Assembly: GCA_937894675.1 (NCBI GenBank)
Contig: CALCQO010000045.1
Location: 62,001 to 126,000 of the forward strand
DNA from: an uncultured Clostridia bacterium
GTDB lineage: Bacteria > Bacillota > Clostridia > Christensenellales > Aristaeellaceae
Reading direction: 5' to 3'
Length of the DNA: 64,000 nucleotides
The notes beneath the pieces are model-generated. The model made no database searches and was not told where the DNA came from. It was given only the letters and a program-made list of their open reading frames with translations. Below are positions 50,780 to 58,651 of the stretch, piece after piece. A program made the translations under genes and the position numbers. Position 1 is the first letter of the stretch. Every line of letters starts with the position of its first letter.

Positions 50780-51250
50780 ATGGCACTGGAAATCCAAAGC
50801 GCGCAGGAAGCGCTGTTTATTGCCTGCGAAATGGAAAAGCGGGCCATCCGCATGTACGAGCGTATGCTGATGCTCTTTGGCGATAGCGGAAGGGAACCGG
50901 TTCTGAAGCAATTGCTCAGGGACGAGCAGAACCATTTGAACTGTTTTACCAACCTGCGGGGCGAGGATGCCCTGTCCGGCGAGGAAGCCCTGTTGCTCAG
51001 CGCTCAGGCCAGCGGGATTTTGTTCCCCGGCGGCCTGACGGAGGCGCTGCGCCATGGGGCGGTGGACACCCCCCAGCAATTGATTGCCTATGCCGCCGGG
51101 CAGGAGGAAACCGCCATCCAGACCTATACGGATTTCGCAGCCAAAACCAGCGGGGAAGCGTCGGAAGCCTTTTTGCTGATTGCCCGGGAAGAGAGCCAGC
51201 ACCTGCAGAACCTGCGGGATATGCTGCAAAACCAAAGCGAAAACCCCTGA
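50780..51250 (+). CDS. ferritin-like di-iron (rubrerythrin-type) domain protein
   Basis: The 156 residues make a four-helix bundle with two iron-binding halves: E-M-E-K-R-A with DEQNHLN, and GQEETAIQTY with REESQHLQN. Each gives the Glu...ExxH pattern of rubrerythrin-like proteins. There is no rubredoxin module, so the electron donor is unclear; peroxide reduction or oxygen protection is the usual role in anaerobes. AAAGGAG lies before the ATG. It sits between a glycosyltransferase and potA in the same run, with no obvious functional link. Confidence 0.85.
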   Translation: MALEIQSAQEALFIACEMEKRAIRMYERMLMLFGDSGREPVLKQLLRDEQNHLNCFTNLRGEDALSGEEALLLSAQASGILFPGGLTEALRHGAVDTPQQLIAYAAGQEETAIQTYTDFAAKTSGEASEAFLLIAREESQHLQNLRDMLQNQSENP

Positions 51251-51261
51251 AAGGATACGCC

Positions 51262-52350
51262 ATGTCAGAAACGCCATTGCTGTCCCTTCGGGGGCTTCGC
51301 AAGTCCTTTGCCACCCAGGACGCCCTGAACGGGCTGGACCTGGATGTATACAAAGGCGAATTTCTTACGCTGCTGGGCCCCTCGGGCTGCGGCAAAACCA
51401 CCACACTGCGCATCATCGCCGGGCTGGAAACCCCCACCGCCGGCGAAGTTTATTTAGAGGGGCAGAACATCACCTCCCTGCCGCCGGAAAAGCGCGCCGT
51501 GAACACGGTGTTCCAGAACTACGCCCTCTTCCCCCATATGACGGTGGCCTCCAACATCGGCTATGGCCTGTGCATGCGCAAGGTGCCCAAGGAGGAGGTT
51601 AAAGAACGGGTAGAGAATATGTTGCACCTGGTGCAGTTGGAGGGCTACGGCAAGCGCATGCCCTCCCAACTGTCCGGCGGGCAGCGCCAGCGTGTGGCCA
51701 TCGCCCGCAGCGCGGTGCTGGAGCCCAAGCTCCTGCTGCTGGATGAGCCCCTGGGCGCGCTGGATTTGCAATTGCGCCGGCAGATGCAGGCGGAACTGAA
51801 AAAAATGCAGCAGCAGCTGGGCATCACCTTTATCTACATCACCCACGACCAGGAGGAAGCCCTGAACATGTCCGACCGCATCGCCCTGATGCGCAGCGGA
51901 CGCTTTGTGCAGCTGGACACCCCCCACAACCTCTACGAGCATCCCGCCACCGCCTTTGCCGCCACCTTCATTGGCGAAACCAACCTGCTGGAAGGCAGGG
52001 TAACGGGCATCAAGGGGGATGACGTGATGCTGGATCTGGACGGCATCTCCGTGCCCGCCCGCACCCAGGACTGGGTGGTGCCCGGGCAGAAACTGTGTCT
52101 GTGCGTACGCGCCGAACGGCTGCACTACGCCCGCAAGGTGCCCGACAGCACCTGCCTGCAGGGCACCTTCATCGGCAGCCACTACGCCGGCAGCGACCGC
52201 ACCGCCACCATCGAACTGCGCAACGGGCAGACGCTGCTGTCCCGCCACACCACCGAGCAGGAAGAAAGCGTACAGCCCGGGGAAACCGTCTGCGTCTGGT
52301 GGGATATGGAAACCGCCAGCCTGGTGCGCGACGACCGGGAGGGTGTGTAA
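51262..52350 (+). CDS. potA: spermidine/putrescine ABC transporter ATPase PotA
   Basis: PotA powers polyamine uptake. In 362 residues: Walker A GPSGCGKTTTLR (about 35-45), signature LSGGQRQRV, Walker B LLLLDEPLGALD, switch histidine in YITHDQEEAL, and a C-terminal TOBE-type regulatory domain (about 245-355). The IGETNLLEG junction is typical of PotA. Its TAA stop overlaps the potB ATG by one base (TAATG), so the two are coupled. AAAGGATACGCC precedes the ATG. Homologous CysA/UgpC-type importers exist, but the PotBC partners support PotA. Confidence 0.93.
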   Translation: MSETPLLSLRGLRKSFATQDALNGLDLDVYKGEFLTLLGPSGCGKTTTLRIIAGLETPTAGEVYLEGQNITSLPPEKRAVNTVFQNYALFPHMTVASNIGYGLCMRKVPKEEVKERVENMLHLVQLEGYGKRMPSQLSGGQRQRVAIARSAVLEPKLLLLDEPLGALDLQLRRQMQAELKKMQQQLGITFIYITHDQEEALNMSDRIALMRSGRFVQLDTPHNLYEHPATAFAATFIGETNLLEGRVTGIKGDDVMLDLDGISVPARTQDWVVPGQKLCLCVRAERLHYARKVPDSTCLQGTFIGSHYAGSDRTATIELRNGQTLLSRHTTEQEESVQPGETVCVWWDMETASLVRDDREGV

Positions 52351-53201
52351 TGCAGAGCGAAAAGAACCGCACCCAGCTGGCCGCCCTGCCCATGTCCCTA
52401 TGGGCGCTGCTGTTTGTGGGGATGTCTTTGTTGTACATCATCGGGCTGAGCCTGCTGAGCCGCGGGGAGGGGTTTACCTCCCAGGGGCCGTTGAGCCTGG
52501 ATAATTACGCGCGCCTGGGCAGCCCGGTATATGTGAAAAGCCTGCTGCTGAGCATGCGCCTGGCGGGGCTGACCACGCTGATTTGCCTGTTCATGGGCTA
52601 TCCCTTCGCCTATTTCATCGCCAAAACCAGGCCGCGGGTACGCACCTGGCTGCTGATTCTGCTGATTGCCCCGTTCTGGACCAACGCGCTCATCCGTATC
52701 TATGGATGGAAGATACTCTTCTACGCCAACGGGCCCCTGAACACCCTGCTGATGCGCCTGGGGCTGATTCAAAGGCCGCTGAAACTATTGTATACCGAGA
52801 TGTCGGTGCTGGTGGGCATGGTATACGCCATGATTCCCTTCTTCGTGCTGCCCGTGTATTCCAGCGTGGAGCGCATCGACTGGACGATGGTGGAAGCCTC
52901 CCGGGATCTGGGCGCCTCCCCCCTGAAAGCCTTCCTCACCGTCACCGTCCCCATGACGGCGCCGGGCATGGTGGCGGGCTTGGTGCTGACATTCATCCCC
53001 TCCATCGGGCTGTTCTTCATCAGCGACTTGCTGGGGGGCTCCAACACCATGCTGTGGGGCAACCTGATCCATAACGAATTGCTCAAAAGCCACGACATGC
53101 CCTTTGCCGCCACCCTGTCGGTGGTGCTGCTGCTGCTGACGGGGCTGATTATTCTGCTGTACCGCCGCATGGGCGGCAAGGCAGAGAACATGTTCTTTTA
53201 A
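52350..53201 (+). CDS. potB: polyamine ABC transporter permease PotB
   Basis: The permease has 283 residues and six membrane helices, with the EAA-loop VEASRDLGASPLKAFLTVTV that contacts PotA. The order and the FWTNALIRIYGWK segment are typical of PotB. The start at 52350 overlaps the potA stop; a longer frame to 52095 runs in potA and is rejected. PotC follows after 9 bp with GGGGG as weak ribosome site. Confidence 0.93.
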   Translation: MQSEKNRTQLAALPMSLWALLFVGMSLLYIIGLSLLSRGEGFTSQGPLSLDNYARLGSPVYVKSLLLSMRLAGLTTLICLFMGYPFAYFIAKTRPRVRTWLLILLIAPFWTNALIRIYGWKILFYANGPLNTLLMRLGLIQRPLKLLYTEMSVLVGMVYAMIPFFVLPVYSSVERIDWTMVEASRDLGASPLKAFLTVTVPMTAPGMVAGLVLTFIPSIGLFFISDLLGGSNTMLWGNLIHNELLKSHDMPFAATLSVVLLLLTGLIILLYRRMGGKAENMFF

Positions 53202-53210
53202 GGGGGCTGC

Positions 53211-54053
53211 ATGAAAAAGAATTCGCCCCTGGCCATTGTCTATATCACAGCCGTCATGCTGATGCTGTACCTGCCCATCCTCGTGGTGGTGCTGTTTTCC
53301 TTCAACGCCAACACCACCCGCACGGCGGTGATGAACTTTACCGGCTTCTCCCTGCACTGGTACCAGGGGCTCTTTGACGCCACCAGCGGCTACGGCACCC
53401 AGCTGCTGGCCTCGGTGGAGGTCGCTTTCTGGAGCGTGCTGGCCGCCAGCGTACTGGGCACACTAGGGGCGGTGGGCATGCTGCGGCGGCCGCTGCGCAA
53501 GTCCCTGGCGGGCCGCGCCGCCAGCGGCGCCCTGTCCCTTGGCGAGCAGCTGGCCATGCTGCCCATGATGATACCCGAGTTAATCCTGGGCATCGCCTTC
53601 ATGTCGCTGTTTACTTTCCTGAAGCTGCCCTTTGGCAAGATGACGCTGATTCTTTCCCACATTACATTCTGTGTGCCTTACATTTTGATTACTGTAAAAA
53701 GCCGCCTGAGCACCCTGGACCCGGCGCTGAACGAGGCGGCCCGGGATTTAGGCGCCAGCCCTTTGAAAGCCTTTTTCACCATCACATTGCCTTTGGCCGC
53801 GCCCGCCATCCTGTCGGGCTCCCTGCTGGCCTTTGCCATGTCCATGGATGATTTTGTCATCAGCTTCTTTGTTACCGGCGCAGAAACTACCACGCTGCCC
53901 CTGAAGGTCTATTCCTCGGTGAAGGTGGGGGTTACCCCCCAGGTAAACGCCCTGTGCACGGTGATGCTGGGCGCCGCCTTCCTGCTGGTGGGCCTTGGGC
54001 AGCTAATTTCCGCCGCCAGCGAGCGGCGGCAGGCGCAGACGAAGGGGGCGTAA
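53211..54053 (+). CDS. potC: polyamine ABC transporter permease PotC
   Basis: A second six-helix permease of 280 residues, with the EAA loop NEAARDLGASPLKAFFTITL and the ending SMDDFVISFFVTGAETTTLP that marks PotC. With potAB it should form the transporter core. The periplasmic-type binding protein PotD, often the fourth gene, is absent: the next gene, murG, begins at the base after the potC stop. PotD may be elsewhere or unnecessary. Confidence 0.93.
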   Translation: MKKNSPLAIVYITAVMLMLYLPILVVVLFSFNANTTRTAVMNFTGFSLHWYQGLFDATSGYGTQLLASVEVAFWSVLAASVLGTLGAVGMLRRPLRKSLAGRAASGALSLGEQLAMLPMMIPELILGIAFMSLFTFLKLPFGKMTLILSHITFCVPYILITVKSRLSTLDPALNEAARDLGASPLKAFFTITLPLAAPAILSGSLLAFAMSMDDFVISFFVTGAETTTLPLKVYSSVKVGVTPQVNALCTVMLGAAFLLVGLGQLISAASERRQAQTKGA

Positions 54054-55121
54054 ATGAAACGGATTGTGTTAACCGGCGGCGGCACCGCCGGGCATGTCAG
54101 CCCCAACCTGGCGCTTTTGCCCCATCTGCTGGAGAAGGGGTACGATGTGCACTACATCGGCTCTGCCCGCGGCATCGAGCGGGAGATGACCGATTTGCCC
54201 GGTATCACCTACCATGCCATCCAAAGCGGCAAGCTGCGGCGGTATTTTGATGTAAAAAATTTTACCGACCCCTTCCGGGTGGCGGCGGGCTGTGCCCAGA
54301 GCCTAAAGCTGATGAAAAAGCTGCTGCCCGATGTGCTCTTCAGCAAGGGGGGCTTTGTGTCGGTGCCCGTTGTATGGGCCGCCAGCAAGTTTCATGTGCC
54401 CATCCTGTGCCACGAGAGCGATATCACCCCCGGGCTTGCCAACCGCATCAGCGCCAGGTACGCGAAAAAGATATGCGCCACCTTTCCCGAGTGCGCGGCC
54501 AAGCTGGGCAGCAAGGGTGTGCTGACCGGCACGCCCCTGCGGCCTGAGCTGTTCTCCGGAAGCCGGGAAAAGGGGCTTGCGCTGGCCAACTTTGACGGCA
54601 GCCGTCCCGTGCTGCTGATGATGGGGGGCAGCCAGGGCGCCCAGGCGGTGAACCGCGCCCTGCGGGAAGCGCTGCCTGATATCACCCAAGAGTTTGATGT
54701 GCTGCACCTGTGCGGCAAGGGCAACGAGGACGCCCAGCTGCACGGCGTGAAAGGCTATTGGCAGACGCCCTTTTTAAGCGCCGAGCTGCCCCATGCCCTG
54801 GCCGCCTGCGACCTGGTGCTGTCCAGGGCGGGCGCCAACGCCATCAACGAGTTCCAGGCGCTGAAAAAGCCCATGCTGCTGGTTCCGCTGCCGCTAAGCG
54901 CCAGCCGGGGGGATCAGATTCTCAACGCACAGAGCTACGAAAAGCGGGGCATCGCCCGGGTTCTGTATCAGGAGGAGATGACTGCCGACAGCCTGGTCCA
55001 GGCGCTGCGGGAGACCTATGCCCAGCGGTCGCGGCTGCTGGCCGCGCTGGACAAGGAGCCGGCCGCGGACGGCACCCAGAAAGTCTTACAGCTGATTGAG
55101 GACATTCAAAAGCAGCATTAA
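54054..55121 (+). CDS. murG: MurG, lipid II synthase (GlcNAc transferase)
   Basis: MurG adds GlcNAc from UDP-GlcNAc to lipid I on the inner membrane face, giving lipid II. The 355-residue product has the N-domain loop TGGGTAGHVSPNLAL, the FSKGGFVSVPVV segment, the second-domain glycine loop MMGGSQGAQAVN and the donor-site LSRAGANAINEFQALKKPML. The usual HQxxNA reads RGDQILNA, as in a MurG subgroup found in Clostridia. Its start abuts the potC stop (TAAATG), an odd place for murG, far from murB and murC, which lie at 58-61 kb. A second murG may exist. Confidence 0.9.
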   Translation: MKRIVLTGGGTAGHVSPNLALLPHLLEKGYDVHYIGSARGIEREMTDLPGITYHAIQSGKLRRYFDVKNFTDPFRVAAGCAQSLKLMKKLLPDVLFSKGGFVSVPVVWAASKFHVPILCHESDITPGLANRISARYAKKICATFPECAAKLGSKGVLTGTPLRPELFSGSREKGLALANFDGSRPVLLMMGGSQGAQAVNRALREALPDITQEFDVLHLCGKGNEDAQLHGVKGYWQTPFLSAELPHALAACDLVLSRAGANAINEFQALKKPMLLVPLPLSASRGDQILNAQSYEKRGIARVLYQEEMTADSLVQALRETYAQRSRLLAALDKEPAADGTQKVLQLIEDIQKQH

Positions 55122-55170
55122 CTTTCCGTTTGTTTGTTTCATGCTTTTCCGCAGTATCCAGAGGTTTTCT

Positions 55171-56076
55171 ATGAAATCCTACACCCTGTATCAGGTGGAT
55201 GCCTTCACCAAGACAAAGTTCACCGGCAATAGCGCCGGTGTGGTTCCCCGCGCTGACGGGTTAAGCGTGCCGCAAATGCAGCAGATCGCGCGGGAAGTGG
55301 ACAGTTCGGAAACTGCCTTTGTTTTTTCTTCCCCTTCCCCTGCCTATGATGTGCGTGTGCGGTTCTTCTCCCTCTTGCAGGAAGTACCCCTGTGCGGCCA
55401 CGCCACTGTCGCCGCCCATTATGTACGCGCGCTGGAAGGAGCAGCCACCAGCGGCACTATATACCAGAAAACAAAGGCAGGTATTCTGCCTGTGGATATT
55501 CTTCGCGTGCGGGGCGATTTCGCTGTCAGGATGACACAAGGCACCCCCTATGTCGGCCCGCCTTTAAAGGAAAGTGCGGCGCAAGCCATCCTGAACGCAT
55601 TGGGCATCACCCCGCAGGACTTACGGGAAGGCTGCCCCGTCGCCATCGCTTCCGCTGGCTACGGCAAGATGATGGTTGGTATTGGCAGCCTGGAAAAGCT
55701 GCACCGCCTGGCGCCCAATATGAACAAACTAACCGGCCTGAGCAAGGAAATCGGCTGCAATGGGTATTATGTCTTTACCCTTCACCCCGGAGAAAAGGTG
55801 TTGGTTCATGGACGCATGTTTGCCCCCGCCTCCGGTGTGCCGGAAGACCCGGTAACAGGCAATGCCAATGGCCCCCTTGGTCTGTACCTTGTGCATTACA
55901 ATGTGTGCCCCCGCTTGATTTCCGGGGACAAGCTTGTCTTTACCATCCGCCAGGGGGAGGCCATGGGCCGGCCGGGTTCCATGCAGGTGCAGGTGGACAT
56001 CAGCAACGGCACGCCCATCCGCTCCCACATCACTGGCCATGCAGTGGTCGTATGGAAGACTGAAATCGTTTTATAA
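55171..56076 (+). CDS. PhzF family isomerase/epimerase-like protein
   Basis: PhzF-type proteins have two diaminopimelate-epimerase-like halves. Signs are YQVDAFT, GNSAGVV, the general-base glutamate in DSSETAFVF, CGHATVAAHYV and EDPVTGNANGPLGLYL. The 301-residue length is usual. Substrates of most members are unknown, and there are no phenazine genes here. GAGG lies 6 nt before the ATG at 55171; the upstream frame beginning in murG is not used. A 49-bp gap follows murG. Codon use is a little less GC-biased than in the neighbours, a hint of separate origin only. Confidence 0.88.
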   Translation: MKSYTLYQVDAFTKTKFTGNSAGVVPRADGLSVPQMQQIAREVDSSETAFVFSSPSPAYDVRVRFFSLLQEVPLCGHATVAAHYVRALEGAATSGTIYQKTKAGILPVDILRVRGDFAVRMTQGTPYVGPPLKESAAQAILNALGITPQDLREGCPVAIASAGYGKMMVGIGSLEKLHRLAPNMNKLTGLSKEIGCNGYYVFTLHPGEKVLVHGRMFAPASGVPEDPVTGNANGPLGLYLVHYNVCPRLISGDKLVFTIRQGEAMGRPGSMQVQVDISNGTPIRSHITGHAVVVWKTEIVL

Positions 56077-56118
56077 AGCAATTGGCATGAGATAACTTGT
56101 TAGCCTACAAGTATATAG

Positions 56119-56152
56119 AAAGCACTCCCGCCTTCCGGCGGGAGTGCTTTTG
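56119..56152. terminator. intrinsic terminator between the PhzF-like and VanY-like genes
   Basis: Perfect 13-bp stem AAGCACTCCCGCC (56120-56132) with GGCGGGAGTGCTT (56137-56149), TTCC loop and TTTT tail. The A-rich side gives T-rich RNA on the minus strand (TTTCTATAT), so it can work both ways. Confidence 0.9.
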
Positions 56153-56179
56153 CATAAGTTTCTAAATTTTTCTACGCTC

Positions 56180-57316
56180 TTAGTAAGTAATCGCGCAGAC
56201 CAGGCCGCCCATGTTGTCGGTGGACACGAAGAAGTCCGACGCGTTGGCGGGAATCTCGTGGGTTCTGTCTTCCAGGCCCTCGGGGACGCGGTAGATTTCG
56301 TACTTGGCCACGCCGTCCTCATACACGATGATATGGGGGTTGGCAATCAGGTAGTCGATGTACTCTTCCAGGCAGAAGCCCTTGATGTGCATCACCGTGG
56401 CGTGGGGGATGCCCACATAACGGTAGGCGTCCAGCTGCAGGCTGCTGGTGATGCCGGTGATGTAGCTCTTATCCACCGTGTCCGCGTAGGGGTAGCCCTG
56501 GGCGGGGAAACGGAAGATGAGGCCGTACTTCCAGCCGTTTTCATTGAGGAACTTGGCTTGTTCGCTGGTCTGGAAGGGGGTGGCGGTGATGACGCTGTCC
56601 TCCCGGCTGTAGATGTCCATGTCAAAGCTGAAGCCGGACTGATAGTCGCTGGTGCCAGGATAGGAAACCTTCACCCGGGCCGCTTCCACCAGGCCTTCGC
56701 CGGAGCGGTTGGGGTGCAGCGCCAGTTCCTTGTTCCAGGCTTCCGTCTGGTCCGCCATGGTGCGGTAGGCGCGGCGGACGATATAGAACTCCAGCCCTTC
56801 CTCCTTGGCGTCGGCGACAAATTTGTCCAAGGCGCTGATGGCAGCGGGGAAGAGCAGTACATTGCGGTCCCTGACAGGTACGCGGAAGCTGGTTTCCTCG
56901 CCCAGGCTCTTGAGGGTTTCCTCGGCCATAGCGAAGTCAGCGGGCAGTTCGTGCCAGCGGTTCAGCAGCAGCAGACCGCCCTGCAGGGCGTCCAGCCGCG
57001 TGGTGGTAACGCTCTGCCCCCCCTCCACTGGAAAGGCGCTGGCGTCGATAATATCCCAGCCGGTGGCAGCGGGCTGAGGCATCTCTTCCACCTCTTTGGT
57101 GTTCAGCTCCCTTTGCTGCGCGTCCCTGGCGGCCTGATACTCCTGCACCAGCTTGGCGTTTTCCTCCTCAATCTTTTTCTGGAGGTTGGCCTGCTGGCCT
57201 TTCTGATAGGAATCCAGCAGCACATAGCCGGTGCCCAGCAATACCAGCAGCACCAACAATACAATCATGATGATGGTCAGCCTGCGGTACGGATCAGTTT
57301 TCCTGTTGTTTGCCAT
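56180..57316 (-). CDS. VanY-like (peptidase M15B) protein with lost zinc-site residues
   Basis: VanY-type enzymes are zinc D,D-carboxypeptidases that trim cell-wall peptides. The 378-residue protein has a cytoplasmic basic start, one membrane helix (about 12-35), a coiled-coil linker (about 38-75) and a VanY-like domain outside (about 150-330; RRAYRTMADQTEAWN, RYVGIPHATVMH, CLEEYIDYL). Its active site is altered: the zinc His of SEHQTG is Tyr225 (TSDYQSGFSFD, Asp232 kept), and the ExxH before RYVG (EPWH) reads Gln-Leu-Asp-Ala (294-297). It is therefore likely inactive, perhaps a binding or regulatory protein. GAGGGGAC precedes the ATG. It has its own promoter inside the end of the crh gene. 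Confidence 0.85.
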   Translation of the reverse strand: MANNRKTDPYRRLTIIMIVLLVLLVLLGTGYVLLDSYQKGQQANLQKKIEEENAKLVQEYQAARDAQQRELNTKEVEEMPQPAATGWDIIDASAFPVEGGQSVTTTRLDALQGGLLLLNRWHELPADFAMAEETLKSLGEETSFRVPVRDRNVLLFPAAISALDKFVADAKEEGLEFYIVRRAYRTMADQTEAWNKELALHPNRSGEGLVEAARVKVSYPGTSDYQSGFSFDMDIYSREDSVITATPFQTSEQAKFLNENGWKYGLIFRFPAQGYPYADTVDKSYITGITSSLQLDAYRYVGIPHATVMHIKGFCLEEYIDYLIANPHIIVYEDGVAKYEIYRVPEGLEDRTHEIPANASDFFVSTDNMGGLVCAITY

Positions 57317-57390
57317 GTCCCCTCAATCCTTTCCGCGCGCGAAAGGCGCAGGATATGATTATTCGGCAGTGATGTGTAAAATCCCTTTAT

Positions 57391-57419
57391 TTTATATCAA
57401 AAATATTACAATTTGTCAA
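57391..57419 (-). promoter_or_regulatory. promoter of the VanY-like gene
   Basis: Minus strand: TTGACA (57419-57414), 17-bp spacer, TATAAA (57396-57391). The -35 lies in the last codons of the crh-like gene. Confidence 0.75.
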
Positions 57420-57678
57420 CTTTTTTGTATGAATTGAGCAGTTCCAGTACGGCTTTCGCCGCTTCCTCCTCGTCCGTGCCGTCGCATTCCAGCATGGTGG
57501 GGGCATTGTGCAGGTCGCGCAGCGCCATCAAACCCAGCATGGACTTGCCGTTGATGATGGTGTTGTGGGATTTGAACACAATGCGGGAGGAAAAGGTGTC
57601 CGTCACGCTGACCAGCTTGATGGCGCCTTCCCGGGTGATGGGCAGAAGTCCGCTCAGGTCGATTTCATACTGTATCAT
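57406..57678 (-). CDS. crh: Crh-like HPr-fold protein (no His15, Ser46 kept)
   Basis: HPr-fold protein of 90 residues. Aligned without gaps to HPr, position 15 (the phosphorylated His of GLHxRPA) is Thr in LLPITREGA, while position 46 is Ser in NGKSMLGLMAL, the site of HPr kinase. That pattern is the hallmark of Crh, which cannot act in sugar phosphotransfer but can serve as corepressor of CcpA when Ser46 is phosphorylated. It overlaps the whiA stop by 4 bp, the same neighbourhood as in Bacillus (whiA-crh). Hence the symbol, with moderate certainty; some HPr-like proteins beside whiA have no proven role. Confidence 0.8.
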   Translation of the reverse strand: MIQYEIDLSGLLPITREGAIKLVSVTDTFSSRIVFKSHNTIINGKSMLGLMALRDLHNAPTMLECDGTDEEEAAKAVLELLNSYKKVDKL

Positions 57679-58649
57679 GGGGCATCCTCCTTTGAAACGC
57701 TGGGGGTATGGGTGCGAAGGTTGGCGGAAACCTGCGACAGCCTGCGCATGCGGTGCTGTACGCCAGATTTGGAGATGGGCGGGCTGAGCATGGCGCCCAG
57801 CTGCTCCAGGGTTGCCTCCGGGTGCAGCAGGCGAAGGCGGGCCAGGGCTTCCAGATCCCTGGGCAGGGAGGTGAGCCCCGCCAGATGGGAGATGCGGGTA
57901 ATCATGTCCACCTGCCTGCGGGAGGAAGCCACCTGCTTTTCCAGGTTGGCGTGGTCGCAGTTCAGCGCCCGGTTAACCTGCTGCTTGACGGCGCCTCTGG
58001 TGCGCATTTCTTCTACCTCCAGCATAGCTCTGGATGCGCCTAAGGTAGCAAGCAGACGAGCAATCATGCCGCTGTCCTTGATGTAGACCGCCGCCTCGCC
58101 CTTGCGCTGGGTGATGGCCGAAGGGATGTCGCACATCTCCAGCACCCTTTGCACAAAGCGGGCGCGGGCATTGTCCCCCACCAGAAACTCGGCGTGGTAT
58201 CCCTTGTCCGGCGCGGACAGGGTGCCGCAGCCCAGGAACATGCCCCGCAGGAAAGCGCGGCGGCAGCAGATGCGGCGCACCACCCGCTTGGGCACCCCCT
58301 GGAACACATCCTCCCCCGTTTCGTCCCTGCGCAGGACATCCAGCCGCCGCAGCAGGCGGCGGGAATCCGCGGGGGTCAGGGTAATGGTGGTGACAAACCG
58401 TCCCCCGAAGCGGGGGTCCTTCACCACGCTGGAAGCCGCGTCCAGTTGGCCGTAGTAGCGCAGCAGGGTCAGCAGCCGCTTGCCCACGGTGGTGCTGAAG
58501 GAGCGGTAGATTACCTGCATCTGCCCCGCCCCCTGCAGGCTGATGCTGCCCAGGCACTGGGTTAAAGCCCCCAGCTCCGCCATGGCGCAGCATTCCTTCT
58601 CCGGCATGTCGCGGGCGATTTCCCGCTTGATTTCGGCGGCGAAGCTCAT
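57675..58649 (-). CDS. whiA: WhiA, sporulation/cell-division regulator
   Basis: WhiA combines a degenerate LAGLIDADG homing-endonuclease fold (about 80-200, RRAFLRGMFLGCGTLS) with a C-terminal helix-turn-helix (about 230-310, LRLLHPEATLEQLGAML, with ISKSGVQHRMRRL). In Firmicutes it affects division and chromosome partition. The 324-residue length is typical. SFAAEIKREIAR at the start is the family opening. It lies 2 bp after murB and overlaps crh, giving the operon murB-whiA-crh; the rapZ and yvcK genes that often stand between are missing here. Confidence 0.95.
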   Translation of the reverse strand: MSFAAEIKREIARDMPEKECCAMAELGALTQCLGSISLQGAGQMQVIYRSFSTTVGKRLLTLLRYYGQLDAASSVVKDPRFGGRFVTTITLTPADSRRLLRRLDVLRRDETGEDVFQGVPKRVVRRICCRRAFLRGMFLGCGTLSAPDKGYHAEFLVGDNARARFVQRVLEMCDIPSAITQRKGEAAVYIKDSGMIARLLATLGASRAMLEVEEMRTRGAVKQQVNRALNCDHANLEKQVASSRRQVDMITRISHLAGLTSLPRDLEALARLRLLHPEATLEQLGAMLSPPISKSGVQHRMRRLSQVSANLRTHTPSVSKEDAP

Positions 58650-58651
58650 GC

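Noticed and set aside
52095..52349. Extended potB start inside potA
   Set aside because: The residues are a shifted reading of potA; the ATG at 52350 overlaps the potA stop as usual for coupled genes.
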